DNA of 64,000 nucleotides from a beta proteobacterium L13. Lineage in GTDB: Bacteria; Pseudomonadota; Gammaproteobacteria; Burkholderiales; Chromobacteriaceae. Location of the stretch: NCBI GenBank assembly GCA_000335715.1, contig AMYZ01000003.1, forward strand, positions 1 through 64,000. The letters are read 5' to 3'. Both the position numbers and the translations under genes were made by a program. Each line of letters begins with the position of its first letter. Position 1 is the first letter of the stretch. Shown here in pieces: positions 18,991 through 29,282 of the stretch. Under the pieces are notes generated by a model. It made no database searches. It worked only from the letters and a program-made list of their open reading frames with translations, and had not been told where the DNA came from.

Positions 18991-19368
18991 CTAGTCCGGC
19001 CAGGACGCGTATTGCCTTTCCCAGTGCCGGCCATCAAACAACTGCACTGTCAGCAGCGGGTCCTGCCAGTCAAAATCGTCCAGGCAACGCACGTTGATGG
19101 TGTACAAGTGCGGCGCCGCCCGTGGCCGGGTAAACGGGTGGATGCCGCAATGGCGGCAGAAGTAATGCACCGCCACACGGGTGCCAAAACGGTATTCCGC
19201 CAGTGCCGTCGCCCCGCTCAGCAGCCGGAAATCCGCCGCCGCCACGCGGTGATGCAAAATGCCCTTCTTCAGGCAGACCGAACAATTGCAGGCAGCCAGG
19301 CTGTGAATGTCGGCCTCCACCTCGAAACGAACGGCACCGCAGTGACAACTACCGTGATAGCGCGGCAT
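18991..19368 (-). CDS. GFA family (CENP-V/GFA domain) zinc protein
   Basis: A small zinc-binding protein of 125 residues. Cysteine ligands are visible at 8 and 10 (SCHCGAV), 27, 29 and 32 (CNCSVC), and 71 and 74 (FCRHCG), the standard pattern of the family named after glutathione-dependent formaldehyde-activating enzyme. Most members have no proven substrate. No formaldehyde-oxidation genes are nearby, so no pathway is assigned. Convergent with the fsr-like gene. Confidence 0.88.
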   Translation of the reverse strand: MPRYHGSCHCGAVRFEVEADIHSLAACNCSVCLKKGILHHRVAAADFRLLSGATALAEYRFGTRVAVHYFCRHCGIHPFTRPRAAPHLYTINVRCLDDFDWQDPLLTVQLFDGRHWERQYASWPD

Positions 19369-19605
19369 GGCAGCCTACCCCTTTTAGCCCTGAATCAGCG
19401 CAGTGTGCTACCCCGCTGCCGCCAGCGTCAAAAAACGCCATCATTGATCAGCGCCATCTATTGCCGTGAGGCCAAGCAAGCGCAGCCATGTGTCACAGGC
19501 CCAACGTCCATCGAGTAAACGCCCAGTTCATACAGTACAAGGTGTATTTGAAAACGCGCTAACCGTTGCGCTTCATTGCATTCAGCCCAAGCTACCGTAC
19601 TTATA

Positions 19606-19790
19606 AAAGCTGGCCCGGCGCGTGTGCGGGCGGTGCTCTACATGGCAGCCATCGTGGCGACCCGATACAACCCGCACGTCAAAGCACTGAACAAGCGCCT
19701 GCTGGCAAGGGGTAAGGCCAAGATGGCGCCGCCGGGGGACGGTGATGCGTAAACGGGTACACCCATGCTTTGGGGTATTGACAATACCCC
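19606..19790 (+). pseudogene. Remnant of an IS110-family transposase (C-terminal part, frameshifted)
   Basis: Translating from 19606 gives KAGPARVRAVLYMAAIVATR followed by YNPHVKALNKRLLARGKAK, the conserved C-terminal block of IS110/IS1111-type transposases. The frame then stops at 19750-19752. The expected MRK segment that follows this block continues in another frame (from about 19744). No N-terminal catalytic DEDD part is present upstream. This is therefore a decayed fragment of an insertion element in the otherwise gene-poor stretch 19369-19969, where I see nothing else. Confidence 0.7.
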
Positions 19791-19969
19791 AGCCATATCG
19801 GCCTGAGCACGCCAAAATCGGTTGCCGGGCAAGACGGTATCTATCGTGCAGAAGGATGAAAGGTAAATAAAGCAGCTATGATTTCATCACGTATGCGATA
19901 AATGCATTTAATACGGCAAGCACAACCCGACATTCTGAACCGTGCTTGCTTATTAAAAAGTTACGATTA

Positions 19970-20389
19970 TCAGCGGCCGTAGCCACCTTGCCCATTACCG
20001 CCTTGGCCTGCACCGCCTTGACGCATACCTGCCCCTGTTGCTGGCGGCACGTCAGGCAACGTCACTCCTTGGGCGCGCGCCCGTTCCTGCATCTGTTTAT
20101 GGTGCGCCAAGCGAAATGCATTGCGCTCTTCCTGAGTCTTCATGCTGCGCATTATTGACCTGTATGCGTTTCTTTCTTGATTTGACATCAGCTGGCTACC
20201 ATAAACGACTTCCTGGTCTTGCTGAAGAAGCCGCTCCTGATCCTTTGCTTGGGTCTGCTCATTCAAAGTGTCCGTTGTACGGTCTTTATCCCGATTCTGA
20301 ACCTGCAATACATCCGCTGCATATAGCGTGCCCGAGCCCAATGAGATGACACATGTAACAGCAGCAACAACCAAGGTTTTGTTAAGCAT
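19970..20389 (-). CDS. Secreted hypothetical protein with Gln/Arg-rich helix and Gly-rich tail
   Basis: A 139-residue protein with a clear signal peptide (cleavage near LYAADV, about residue 24) and a charged helical middle containing MSNQERNAYRSIMRSMKTQE and the HHKQMQERARAQGVTLPD stretch. The tail is rich in Gly/Gln. The helix pattern recalls uncharacterised periplasmic proteins of beta- and gammaproteobacteria, some with chaperone-like LTXXQ motifs, but I cannot name a family. AGGAGAG lies five bases before the ATG, so translation is credible. It stands alone. Confidence 0.7.
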   Translation of the reverse strand: MLNKTLVVAAVTCVISLGSGTLYAADVLQVQNRDKDRTTDTLNEQTQAKDQERLLQQDQEVVYGSQLMSNQERNAYRSIMRSMKTQEERNAFRLAHHKQMQERARAQGVTLPDVPPATGAGMRQGGAGQGGNGQGGYGR

Positions 20390-20635
20390 GATTCTCTCCT
20401 GAATTGAATAAAGCGAAATACTGAAAATATTTCACCTCATGAAAAGATAGCGAAACACATAGCCAGTTCGACAATCAGTTCAATTTGAAGAGTCTCACAA
20501 ACATTACCCATAGTATGTGCGATGTACCACATAAGCCCATCACACGGGATAATAATGCGTAGATTGGGTGGCGCGCAGCGATGCCCATACATGAACACCA
20601 TACCGCCCAGCCCTGCACGCTGTAGCAACCACTAC

Positions 20636-21958
20636 TTAAAACAGCGCCACCCCTGCCATCAGCAGCGCATAGCCTGCCAGCGGCAGCTGCAAAAACCACC
20701 AGCGCGCGCGGCGCTGGTTCACCGCAAAGCTGCACGCCGCGCGGTACGACATCATGCACGACCACACCGTAAACAGCAACATCAGCAAGCCCCAGCCCGC
20801 AGCGGCCTGATGCGCAGCCGCAGGCCCGGCGTACAGCGCCGTCTGGCACAGCGCCAACAGCAACAGCGGCAGGCTCTGCACCAGATCCTGGTACACGTAT
20901 ACCAGCCGTGCCTCCGCTACCGGCACCTCGCCCGCGCCGCACCAGCGCAGCCGCAGCCGGAACCACCAGCCGCCCAGCCAGGGCAGGATCACGCCATTAA
21001 GCGCCCCCACCGCCAGCAGCAGCAGCCAGTACCGCCCCCACGACTCCGCCAGCCAGCTCGCCAGCGCCGTTGCCTTGCCCGCCTCGGCCTGGCCCAGGTA
21101 CTTACCCACCCGCGCCATGGCGTAGCTGATGCCACACAGCCACGCCACCAATAACACCTCCGGCTGCCGCTGCAGCCAACCATGGCTGGCAAAAAACGAC
21201 GTTGGCCGCATGAACAGCACCAGCAAGGCACGCGGCGACAAAGGCGACAGCCGCGTGGCCGCAGGCTGTGGCGTAGCCGACGCCAGCGCATCGCCCAGCT
21301 GCGCCAGCGCCGCCTCGGCGTACAGCAGCGCACCGTCCGGCTGGCAATTGAGCAAACGCGAGCGGCTACGGCTGGCGTTGAGGTCCAGCGGGTTCGGCTC
21401 CACCACCTCCGACGCCTCCATCAAGCCCATGCCCTGCGCCAGCGCCGCATCCACCGCCTGCCAGAACACCGCCAGCCGGCCATCGGAAAACTGCTGTTCC
21501 AGCATGGCGCGCACGTGCGGGTCGCTGTCGGCATCGCGGCGCAAGGCCTGTAGCGAGGCATAAGGCAGGTACACACCCGCGCAGTAATTGTGCGTAAGCA
21601 CATTATCAAGCTGGCCCTGCCGATACGCTGGTGGCACCAGCGTGCGCCAGTCGCCGATATAGCGCGCCAACACCGGGTCGTCGGCCAGAAAGGAAAACGC
21701 GCCGCCACGAATATAGTGATGCGGCCGCAAAAAGCCGGTGACGATGGCCACATAGAACGCGTGCCCGCTATTGAACGGCGCATCCGGCGGCAGGCTTCTG
21801 GCCTCGTCCAGCCGCAAAGCCAGGTGCGCGGCATCTTCCGCACCCAGCCCGGCCTGCGCCGCCAGCTGTTGCGCCGCCTGCGGGTTGTCCAAGGCGACAA
21901 AATACAGCTCGCTTACGTCGTTTTCACCCAGCGGGTGATAGCTGATATCCCAACCCAT
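20636..21958 (-). CDS. Hypothetical protein with soluble N-terminus and multi-pass membrane C-terminus
   Basis: A 440-residue protein not assigned to a family. The first half (about 1-245) is soluble and acidic, beginning MGWDISYHPLGENDVSELYF. The second half has about five hydrophobic segments (PEVLLVAWLCGISYAMARVG through LAGYALLMAGVALF), about the size of a Yip1-type domain. Base composition is typical of the window. An uncharacterised membrane protein; no functional claim. About 245 bases between its stop and the secreted-protein gene hold nothing I recognise. Confidence 0.6.
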   Translation of the reverse strand: MGWDISYHPLGENDVSELYFVALDNPQAAQQLAAQAGLGAEDAAHLALRLDEARSLPPDAPFNSGHAFYVAIVTGFLRPHHYIRGGAFSFLADDPVLARYIGDWRTLVPPAYRQGQLDNVLTHNYCAGVYLPYASLQALRRDADSDPHVRAMLEQQFSDGRLAVFWQAVDAALAQGMGLMEASEVVEPNPLDLNASRSRSRLLNCQPDGALLYAEAALAQLGDALASATPQPAATRLSPLSPRALLVLFMRPTSFFASHGWLQRQPEVLLVAWLCGISYAMARVGKYLGQAEAGKATALASWLAESWGRYWLLLLAVGALNGVILPWLGGWWFRLRLRWCGAGEVPVAEARLVYVYQDLVQSLPLLLLALCQTALYAGPAAAHQAAAGWGLLMLLFTVWSCMMSYRAACSFAVNQRRARWWFLQLPLAGYALLMAGVALF

Positions 21959-22170
21959 GGTGCGGCCTCTGTTGAATATGGCTGAACAATGCGGCCAACT
22001 ATTGGCCGGGCGTGGAGGTTAAAAAGCGTGGCAGGGGTAAGCCAGTGGTCGATTCGTGAAATTTGCGGTGAAAAAAGCCAGGGCTTTGGATAACAGCCCC
22101 GGATGCAGCGGTGCCTTATCCGGGCTACAGGCTTGCCTTTCGAAAGGCACCATTAACACCGAATCACCAA

Positions 22171-22207
22171 GGTTGGCCGCAAAGGCGATGATGGCATGCG
22201 GCCAACC
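22171..22207. terminator. Inverted pair of GGTTGGCCGCA / TGCGGCCAACC
   Basis: The two motif copies (22171-22181 and 22197-22207) can form an 11-bp stem with a 15-base loop. The pair lies just past the AT-rich immunity-like genes on the minus strand, in the 280-base gap before the 440-residue membrane protein gene. No clear T-run is seen. Confidence 0.45.
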
Positions 22208-22240
22208 ATCCATCGCGGTGAACGTTGGGCCTCATTTTAT

Positions 22241-22465
22241 TCAGCCCAATCTACTGTTCCGGTAATCAATTAGTAAATTTTGGACTGATTCCATATCGAC
22301 AAACCGCCCCCAGAAAACCAAAATACCAAGATCATCGTACAGATAAGTAACCGCAATCCACCTATCCCAACAATAACCCTCTAACGAATCAGCACTATCT
22401 TGATCCTCAATAGATAATCTTAACGACGGCCCCATCACATCATCCCAAAACAAATCATCAATCAT
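22241..22465 (-). CDS. Small acidic protein, probable second immunity protein
   Basis: A 74-residue acidic protein in a strikingly AT-rich island. Its layout (acidic N-terminus, WIAVTYLYDDLGILVFWGRF, DMESVQNLLIDY) parallels its upstream neighbour, which ends FGKLADFDKLVEYLDS. The two may be tandem paralogues. No family recognised. Fifteen bases separate the two genes. An immunity role is inferred only from position behind a polymorphic-toxin tail. Confidence 0.5.
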   Translation of the reverse strand: MIDDLFWDDVMGPSLRLSIEDQDSADSLEGYCWDRWIAVTYLYDDLGILVFWGRFVDMESVQNLLIDYRNSRLG

Positions 22466-22480
22466 TTTAAAATATCAACC

Positions 22481-22711
22481 CTATATCGAATCTAGATATT
22501 CCACAAGCTTATCAAAATCAGCAAGTTTACCAAAACAAATAGATTCCTCCTTATCATTCAAATCAGCTTTAAAACTAAAATACACAATAAAATTATTATC
22601 AAAAAAGTCAACCAAAGCAATCCTTTCACTATAATCATCAGGCGTTATGTAATAACCCTTCACTTCATCGTAGTTTAAAGGCATTTCATCATCTCTAAAC
22701 ACATGCTTCAT
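22481..22711 (-). CDS. Small acidic protein, probable immunity protein
   Basis: A 76-residue acidic protein (MKHVFRDDEMPLNYDEVKGY at the start) encoded by AT-rich DNA unlike its surroundings. Its ATG overlaps the stop of a truncated frame by four bases (ATGA), the usual coupling of a polymorphic toxin and its immunity gene. Small, acidic, single-domain proteins directly behind a toxin C-terminus are typical immunity proteins. I do not recognise the family. Confidence 0.55.
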   Translation of the reverse strand: MKHVFRDDEMPLNYDEVKGYYITPDDYSERIALVDFFDNNFIVYFSFKADLNDKEESICFGKLADFDKLVEYLDSI

Positions 22712-22850
22712 AAGCCTAAAAGCTCCTTTACTTTATCCATAAAGCTTTTCTCCTGTTCATCAAGCCCTCTCTTTTTACCATCACTAGAAACTTGCACATC
22801 ACCCGAGAATTGCTTAGGCGAAATACCTGATGGATTTCTTGGAGCTTTGT
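22708..22850 (-). pseudogene. C-terminal tail of a polymorphic (CDI/RHS-type) toxin, 5' part lost
   Basis: On the minus strand an AT-rich frame reads KAPRNPSGISPKQFSGDVQV, then SSDGKKRGLDEQEKSFMDKV, and ends KELLGL at a TGA that overlaps the next gene's ATG. It has no start codon with a binding site and no upstream toxin body: GC-rich unrelated DNA begins within a few bases of 22860. Best read as the last ~47 residues of a contact-dependent or RHS toxin whose main gene was cut away, leaving the tail and immunity genes. The toxin class cannot be told. Confidence 0.55.
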
Positions 22851-22860
22851 TGCACAAATC
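22844..22860. mobile_element. Possible IS5/IS903-like terminal repeat remnant
   Basis: GCTTTGTTGCACAAATC resembles the terminal inverted repeat of IS903-type IS5-family elements, as I remember them. It lies exactly where the AT-rich toxin tail gives way to ordinary GC-rich DNA, so it may mark the insertion or deletion that truncated the toxin gene. No transposase is present. Confidence 0.3.
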
Positions 22861-22868
22861 AGGCCGGC

Positions 22869-22895
22869 AGGTTGGGTTGAGCGCAGCGCCAACCT
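22869..22895. repeat. REP-like imperfect hairpin
   Basis: AGGTTGG and CCAACCT arms flank a GAGCGCAGCG-type centre. Short hairpins with this centre are scattered through many proteobacterial genomes as intergenic repeats. A single copy was seen here. Confidence 0.35.
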
Positions 22896-22935
22896 ACAAG
22901 CCTCAAGCCAGCATCATACACACCGCTCATGACAA

Positions 22936-22964
22936 AAGGGCAAGCCCTCATCAGGCTTGCCCTT
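22936..22964 (-). terminator. hutH: Hairpin terminator downstream of hutH
   Basis: AAGGGCAAGCC pairs with GGCTTGCCCTT around a seven-base loop; on the minus strand TTTTG follows. It lies 47 bases past the hutH stop. The same 11-bp arms recur in the hairpin after rarD (45970-45999). Confidence 0.65.
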
Positions 22965-22977
22965 GTTCACGTCTGGC

Positions 22978-22997
22978 TGCGGCCAACCTTGGCCGCA
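22978..22997. repeat. Palindrome of two fused GCGGCCAAC motif halves
   Basis: TGCGGCCAA and TTGGCCGCA abut around two bases, just past the hutH stop and beside the hairpin terminator. It is an overlapping inverted pair of the window-wide motif. Confidence 0.6.
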
Positions 22998-23010
22998 TTC
23001 CGCTATCCGA

Positions 23011-24546
23011 TTACAGCGACGGCAGCAGGCCGGGGATGGCGAAGCGGTTGTACTCGGCGCGCTGGATCAGGGCGCAGGCTTTTTCGATGTCGGGTGCGAA
23101 GTAGCGGTCCTTGTCGTAGAAGCTTACCTGTTCACGCAGCACGGCCTTGGCGTCTTCCAGTGCGTCGGCGGCCTTGTTCGGGGCGCGGAAGTCTACGCCC
23201 TGGCAGGCGGCCAGCAGCTCTACCGCCAGGATGCCGGCGGTGTTGTCGGCCATGTCGCGCAGGCGGCGGCCGGCGAAGGTGGCCATCGACACGTGGTCTT
23301 CCTGGTTGGCGCTGGTAGGCAGGCTGTCTACCGAGGCCGGATGGGCCAGCGACTTGTTCTCGGATGCCAGTGCGGCGCCGGTGACCTGGGCGATCATGAA
23401 GCCGGAGTTCACGCCGCCGTTGTTCACCAGGAACGGGGGCAGCTTGGACAGGTTGCTGTCGATCAGCAGCGCCATGCGGCGTTCGGACAGCGAGCCGATT
23501 TCGGCAATGGCCAGCGCCAGGTTGTCGGCGGCAAACGCTACCGGCTCGGCGTGAAAGTTGCCGCCGGACAGGATGTCGTTATCGTCGGCAAACACCAGCG
23601 GGTTGTCGGATACAGAGTTGGCTTCCACCAGCAGCACTTCGGACGACTGGCGGATTTGCGTGAGGCAGGCGCCCATCACTTGCGGCTGGCAGCGCAGGCT
23701 GTACGGGTCTTGCACCTTGCCGCAGTTGGCATGGCTGTCGGCGATTTGCGAGCCGGCGCCCAGCAGCGCGCGGTATTGCGCGGCGGCGTCGATCTGGCCT
23801 TTGTGGCCGCGTACCTGGTGGATGCGGTCGTCGAACGGGGTGCGGCTGCCCTGGGCGGCTTCTACCGACATGGCACCGGCCACCGAGGCGGCCACGTACA
23901 GGTCTTCGGCTGCAAACAGGCCTTCCAGCGCAAAGGCGGTGGACGCCTGGGTGCCGTTCAGCAGGGCCAGGCCTTCTTTCGGGGCCAGGGTAATGGGCGC
24001 CAGGCCGGCGCTACGCATGGCGACATCGCCCGGTACGCGCACGCCGTCCACAAAGGCTTCGCCTTCGCCGATCAGCACCGCGCTCATGTGCGACAGCGGG
24101 GCCAGGTCGCCAGAGGCGCCCACGGAGCCCTTCTGCGGAATCACCGGGTAAATGCCCTTGTTGAACAGGGTGATCATGGCGTCCAGCACCACGCGGCGGA
24201 TGCCGGAGAAACCGCGCGACAGCGAGTTGATCTTCAGCGCCATCACCAGGCGCACGGTGCTGTCTTTCATCGGCTCGCCGATACCAGCAGCGTGCGACAG
24301 CACGATGGAGCGCTGCAGCAGTTCCAGTTCGTCGGCGGCGATCTTGGTGTTGGCCAGCAGGCCAAAGCCGGTGTTGATGCCGTATACGGTGCGGTTTTCG
24401 GCCAGCACGCGCGCCACGGTGGCAGCGGAGGCGTCGATGCCTGCATGGGCGGCCGGATCCAGCGCCAGCTGGGTGGCCGGGTTGCGGGCGATCTGGCGCA
24501 GCTGGGCCAGGGTGAGCTTGCCCGGGGTAATGGTGATGGTGGTCAT
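23011..24546 (-). CDS. hutH: Histidine ammonia-lyase
   Basis: First step of histidine degradation: L-histidine to urocanate and ammonia, in the cytoplasm. The 511-residue length is normal. The MIO cofactor triad Ala144-Ser145-Gly146 lies in [15 protein letters not shown], and YGINTGFG carries the active-site tyrosine. The start at 24546 ([20 protein letters not shown]) matches the family; the open frame upstream runs into CGTGG-rich repeats and is not coding. Last gene of the locus in transcription order (hutI, hutG, hutU, hutH), 241 bases from hutU, an unusually wide gap for an operon. Confidence 0.96.
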   Translation of the reverse strand: MTTITITPGKLTLAQLRQIARNPATQLALDPAAHAGIDASAATVARVLAENRTVYGINTGFGLLANTKIAADELELLQRSIVLSHAAGIGEPMKDSTVRLVMALKINSLSRGFSGIRRVVLDAMITLFNKGIYPVIPQKGSVGASGDLAPLSHMSAVLIGEGEAFVDGVRVPGDVAMRSAGLAPITLAPKEGLALLNGTQASTAFALEGLFAAEDLYVAASVAGAMSVEAAQGSRTPFDDRIHQVRGHKGQIDAAAQYRALLGAGSQIADSHANCGKVQDPYSLRCQPQVMGACLTQIRQSSEVLLVEANSVSDNPLVFADDNDILSGGNFHAEPVAFAADNLALAIAEIGSLSERRMALLIDSNLSKLPPFLVNNGGVNSGFMIAQVTGAALASENKSLAHPASVDSLPTSANQEDHVSMATFAGRRLRDMADNTAGILAVELLAACQGVDFRAPNKAADALEDAKAVLREQVSFYDKDRYFAPDIEKACALIQRAEYNRFAIPGLLPSL

Positions 24547-24564
24547 GGTGATACCTTTTTCTGT

Positions 24565-24747
24565 CGGCCACGAAAACCACGAAAAAACACAGATAAGACC
24601 TTTTTTGGCCACGAAATCCACGGAAAACACGAAAAAAACATAAAACAATCTACGCGCGATGGCAGCGGTCCGTGTGTTGCTTTGCCTTGGATAGTGGCTG
24701 TTGCTAAAAAAGGTTGTCGTGCCCTTTCGTGGTTTTCGTGGCAAAAA
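24565..24747. repeat. CGTGG/CCACG-rich inverted repeat between hutU and hutH
   Basis: Left arms at about 24568-24614 carry GGCCACGAAAACCACGAAAA and GGCCACGAAATCCACGG. The right arm at about 24716-24742 carries TTTCGTGGTTTTCGTGGC. The arms are complementary and about 100 bases apart. The same arm pair occurs in the next two hut gaps. Confidence 0.75.
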
Positions 24748-24754
24748 ATCTGGC

Positions 24755-24780
24755 CCCTGCGGCCAACGTTGGCCGCAGGG
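24755..24780. terminator. hutU: Perfect 26-bp palindrome of the GCGGCCAAC motif after hutU
   Basis: TGCGGCCAAC and its complement abut directly, and three more pairs (CCC/GGG) extend the palindrome. It lies eight bases past the hutU stop on the minus strand and could be a terminator or attenuator between hutU and hutH. Confidence 0.55.
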
Positions 24781-24787
24781 TACGGCT

Positions 24788-26476
<1,689 letters not shown>

Positions 26477-26504
26477 GGGAGTCTCTCCTCTAAAAATCTT
26501 TAGT

Positions 26505-26671
26505 TGGCCGCGAAAGCACGCTAAAAGCTTTTTTTGGCCACGAAAGCACACGAAAAGCACGAAATTTTTTAATAGCCGCCGCTGATTTGCATTCGTACAA
26601 GGTTTTCTAATCAGGTTTCGTGTTGTTTCGTGGTTTTCGTGGCTAATGGCTGTTAACTGTTTTCGTGGCTA
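26505..26671. repeat. CGTGG/CCACG-rich inverted repeat between hutG and hutU
   Basis: Left arm at about 26535-26562 with GGCCACGAAAGCACACGAAA; right arms at about 26619-26643 and 26660-26671 with TTTCGTGGTTTTCGTGGC-like sequence. The spacer is unrelated to those of the other two hut gaps. One copy of GTTGGCCGC lies at 26503. Confidence 0.75.
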
Positions 26672-26680
26672 AAAATAAAA

Positions 26681-27613
26681 TCAGCGGCGCAGCTGGCGGG
26701 TAATGCCCCAGGCCAGGCGGGCGGCGGCTTTGGCGCCGTGATTGTCCTGGTCGAAAGCGGGGTTGAATTCCACCAGGTCGGCACCGATCAGCTTGCCGCT
26801 GCGCGCCAGCTTGGCCACCAGCGCGTCCACCACGGCGATGTCCACGCCGTAACCGGCCGGGGCTGACACGGCCGGCATTTGCGCGGCGGGCAGCACGTCC
26901 AGGTCGATGGTGAGGTACACCGCGTCCACGCTATCGACGAACTCGGCTAGCTGCTGGCGCGCTTCGGCCAGGTGCCACGGCGTCATGTCGCTGTCCAGCC
27001 GCCATTCGGCACCCAGGCGGGCGGCGGTATCGAACAGCGCACGGGTGTTGGCGGTTTCCGCCACGCCCAGGCACAGGTAGCGGAACGGCTGGCCCAGCGT
27101 GCTGCAGGCGGCGGCGATCTGCGCAAACGGCGTGCCGCTGGTGGCGGTGTCGGCCTGGCGCAGGTCGAAATGGGCGTCAAAGTTGACGATGCCGATGCGC
27201 TTGCCGGCGTGGGCGCGGGCCAGGCCCAGCCAGTGGCCGTAGGCGGTTTCGTGGCCGCCACCCAGTACCAGCGGCAGGTGGCCGGCTTGCACGATGGCGC
27301 TGACCGTTGCGGCCAACCTTTCGTGCGCGGCGTCCAGGTCGCCGTCGTCGCAGCGCACGGTGCCGGCGTCGTACAGCGGCAGCGTGGGGTGCCAGGCCAG
27401 GTTGGCCAGCGCGCGGCGCAGCGCCAGCGGGCCATCCACGGCGCCGGTACGGCCCTGGTTGCGGCGCACGCCTTCATCGCAGGCAAAGCCGAGGATGGCA
27501 ATGCCGGGCGCGGCGCCCACTGCCAGCGGCTGTACCGCCTGGTGCCAGCGACGGGCGGCGTCGCCTTCGGCGGCGTCAACGCGACCGGTCCACATGCTCA
27601 TGTCTATCGTCAT
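26681..27613 (-). CDS. hutG: Formimidoylglutamase
   Basis: Fourth step of histidine degradation: N-formimino-L-glutamate to glutamate and formamide. An arginase-family enzyme of 310 residues with binuclear Mn ligands in GGGHE, NFDAHFDLR and TIDLDVLP. The start at 27613 (MTIDMSMW) has AAGGA eight bases upstream; the longer frame passes into repeat DNA. An arginase-type HutG implies the four-enzyme route ending in formamide, rather than the HutF route via formylglutamate. Between hutI and hutU. Confidence 0.94.
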   Translation of the reverse strand: MTIDMSMWTGRVDAAEGDAARRWHQAVQPLAVGAAPGIAILGFACDEGVRRNQGRTGAVDGPLALRRALANLAWHPTLPLYDAGTVRCDDGDLDAAHERLAATVSAIVQAGHLPLVLGGGHETAYGHWLGLARAHAGKRIGIVNFDAHFDLRQADTATSGTPFAQIAAACSTLGQPFRYLCLGVAETANTRALFDTAARLGAEWRLDSDMTPWHLAEARQQLAEFVDSVDAVYLTIDLDVLPAAQMPAVSAPAGYGVDIAVVDALVAKLARSGKLIGADLVEFNPAFDQDNHGAKAAARLAWGITRQLRR

Positions 27614-27653
27614 TTGAAAATCCTTTTTGCCATGAAGGCAGTAAAACCTGTTC

Positions 27654-27857
27654 TGGCCACGAAACCCGAGAAAAGACACGAAAATGATTTAAAACGCTGT
27701 GTTTCAAGGAAACAGTGGAAAACCCAAAGTGCTTTTAAGTACACGGCGTTCCCATGCTTTTTATTTTTACTTTTCTTGTTTCAGTGTTTTCAGTGTGTTC
27801 CCGTGGCCAAAAATAATTTTATCTTTCGTGTTTTTTCGTGGTTTTCGTGGCAAAAGC
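27654..27857. repeat. CGTGG/CCACG-rich inverted repeat between hutI and hutG
   Basis: Left arm at about 27655-27684 (GGCCACGAAACCCGAGAAAA and CACGAAAA); right arm at about 27822-27853 (TTTCGTG, TTTTTTCGTGG and TTTTCGTGGC). The 130-base spacer has no gene. It fills the 267-base gap between hutI and hutG. Confidence 0.75.
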
Positions 27858-27880
27858 GCTGTTGCCGTTTCTAGCCCGAT

Positions 27881-29116
27881 CTAATCAATCTGCTGCACCA
27901 CACCCCGGAACACGCGCTGCTTCAGCGGGTTGGTGCCCAGGCCGTACACGATTTCGGCCGGATGCTCGATGTCCCACAGCAGCAGATCGGCCACGTAGCC
28001 TGCGGCCAACTTGCCGTGGCTGTGGCCGCGCCCCAGCGCCTGCGCGGCGTGGCGGGTGGCGCCCAGCAGCGCTTCTTCCGGCGTCAGGCCGAACAGCACG
28101 CAGGCCTGGTTCATCGCCAGCCGCAACGAGGCAAACGGGCTGGTGCCGGGGTTGAGGTCGGTAGACACCGCCATGGCCACACCGGCGGCGCGCAGTTTGT
28201 CTACCGGCGGTTTCTGCGTTTCGCGCAAAAAGTAATACGCCCCCGGCAGCAGTACCGCCACGGTGCCGGCCTGCGCCATGGCGGCCACGCCGGCGTCGTC
28301 CAGGTATTCGATATGGTCGGCCGACAGGCCGCCACACTCGGCCACCAGCGCGGCGCCGTGCAAGTTGGACAGCTGCTCCACGTGGCCTTTCAGCTGCAGG
28401 CCGTGGGCGCGGGCGGCCTCGAACACGCGGCGGGTTTGCGCCGGCGAAAAACCGACCCCTTCGCAGAACACGTCCACCGCTTCGGCCAGGCCTTCGGCGG
28501 CGGCGGCCGGCACGATGGTGTGGCACACGTAATCGATGTAGGCGTCGGCCTGGCCGGCGTATTCCGGCGGCAGCGCGTGCGCCGACAGCAGCGTGGTGGC
28601 GACCTCCACCGGCAGCGCGGCGGCCAGACGGCGCGCGGCACGCAGCTGTTTCAGCTCGTCGGCCAGCGTCAGGCCATAGCCGGACTTGATCTCTACCGTG
28701 GTCACGCCTTCCTTCATCAGCGCCTTCAGCCGTGGCAGGCTGGCCAGCGCCAGCTCGTCTTCGTCCAGGCTGCGGGTGGCGCGCACAGTGGAAATGATGC
28801 CGCCGCCTTCGGCTGCTATCTGCTGGTACGGCACGCCGGTGAGGCGCTTTTCCCATTCCGCAGCGCGATTGCCGCCGTACACCAGGTGGGTGTGGCAATC
28901 CACCAGGCCGGGGGTGAGCCAGCGGCCTTGCGCGTCGTGCACGCTACCGGCCTGACCGAAAGCCTGCAGCGCCTGGGCTTGCGGCAGCACGGCGTGGATG
29001 CGGCCATCTTTCAGCCATAGCGCGTGGCCTTCCAGCGCGCCGTAGGGCGCGGGGTTGGCCGCATCACAGGTGGCAAGGCGGGCGTTGATCCACAAGGACT
29101 GGTCGGGCTGGTGCAT
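27881..29116 (-). CDS. hutI: Imidazolonepropionase
   Basis: Third step of histidine degradation: imidazolonepropionate to N-formimino-L-glutamate. A metal-dependent amidohydrolase of 411 residues with the HxH metal site in [14 protein letters not shown] and family stretches [20 protein letters not shown] and [11 protein letters not shown]. The start is the ATG at 29116 (MHQPDQSLW). An ATG 12 codons upstream (29152) would lie inside the HutC operator and -10 box and is rejected. First gene after the operator-controlled promoter, so it leads the run hutI-hutG-hutU-hutH. Confidence 0.95.
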   Translation of the reverse strand: MHQPDQSLWINARLATCDAANPAPYGALEGHALWLKDGRIHAVLPQAQALQAFGQAGSVHDAQGRWLTPGLVDCHTHLVYGGNRAAEWEKRLTGVPYQQIAAEGGGIISTVRATRSLDEDELALASLPRLKALMKEGVTTVEIKSGYGLTLADELKQLRAARRLAAALPVEVATTLLSAHALPPEYAGQADAYIDYVCHTIVPAAAAEGLAEAVDVFCEGVGFSPAQTRRVFEAARAHGLQLKGHVEQLSNLHGAALVAECGGLSADHIEYLDDAGVAAMAQAGTVAVLLPGAYYFLRETQKPPVDKLRAAGVAMAVSTDLNPGTSPFASLRLAMNQACVLFGLTPEEALLGATRHAAQALGRGHSHGKLAAGYVADLLLWDIEHPAEIVYGLGTNPLKQRVFRGVVQQID

Positions 29117-29136
29117 GGCTGAATCCGGTTGTGCGA

Positions 29137-29155
29137 TTAATTGTATATACATTTA
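29137..29155 (-). promoter_or_regulatory. HutC operator overlapping the hutI promoter
   Basis: On the minus strand TAAATGTATATACAATTA contains the palindrome TGTATATACA (29142-29151), close to the HutC operators known in proteobacteria. It overlaps the -10 box of the predicted hutI promoter, so a bound repressor would block RNA polymerase. Confidence 0.8.
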
Positions 29156-29178
29156 GACCATGCATGCCGTGGCGTCAA
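29150..29178 (-). promoter_or_regulatory. Sigma-70 promoter of hutI
   Basis: Minus-strand -35 TTGACG (29173-29178) and -10 TAAATG (29150-29155) are separated by 17 bases. The start of transcription would fall near 29143, within the HutC operator and about 27 bases before the hutI ATG. Confidence 0.6.
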
Positions 29179-29243
29179 GCAGCTTTTATTGCCGCGCCGC
29201 AGCAAGATAGCTATACCTGTGCGTAAAAACCCATAAAAAACAA

Positions 29244-29269
29244 CAGGCCACGTCAAAACGTGGCCTGTG
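29244..29269 (-). terminator. hutC: Rho-independent terminator of hutC
   Basis: A perfect 10-bp stem ACAGGCCACG / CGTGGCCTGT with a six-base loop; on the minus strand it is followed by TGTTTTTT. It ends the hutC transcript before the hutI promoter. Confidence 0.85.
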
Positions 29270-29282
29270 GCGGGGTGTAGCT

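Noticed and set aside
20437-20628. Short minus-strand frame between the secreted protein and the membrane protein genes
   Set aside because: No ribosome binding site, no recognisable protein features; it looks like chance.
22019-22213. Short minus-strand frame over the inverted motif pair
   Set aside because: It runs through the GCGGCCAAC inverted pair and has no binding site or protein character.
29117-29152. A longer hutI starting at ATG 29152
   Set aside because: That start lies in the predicted -10 box and HutC operator, and the extra residues are not found in the family.
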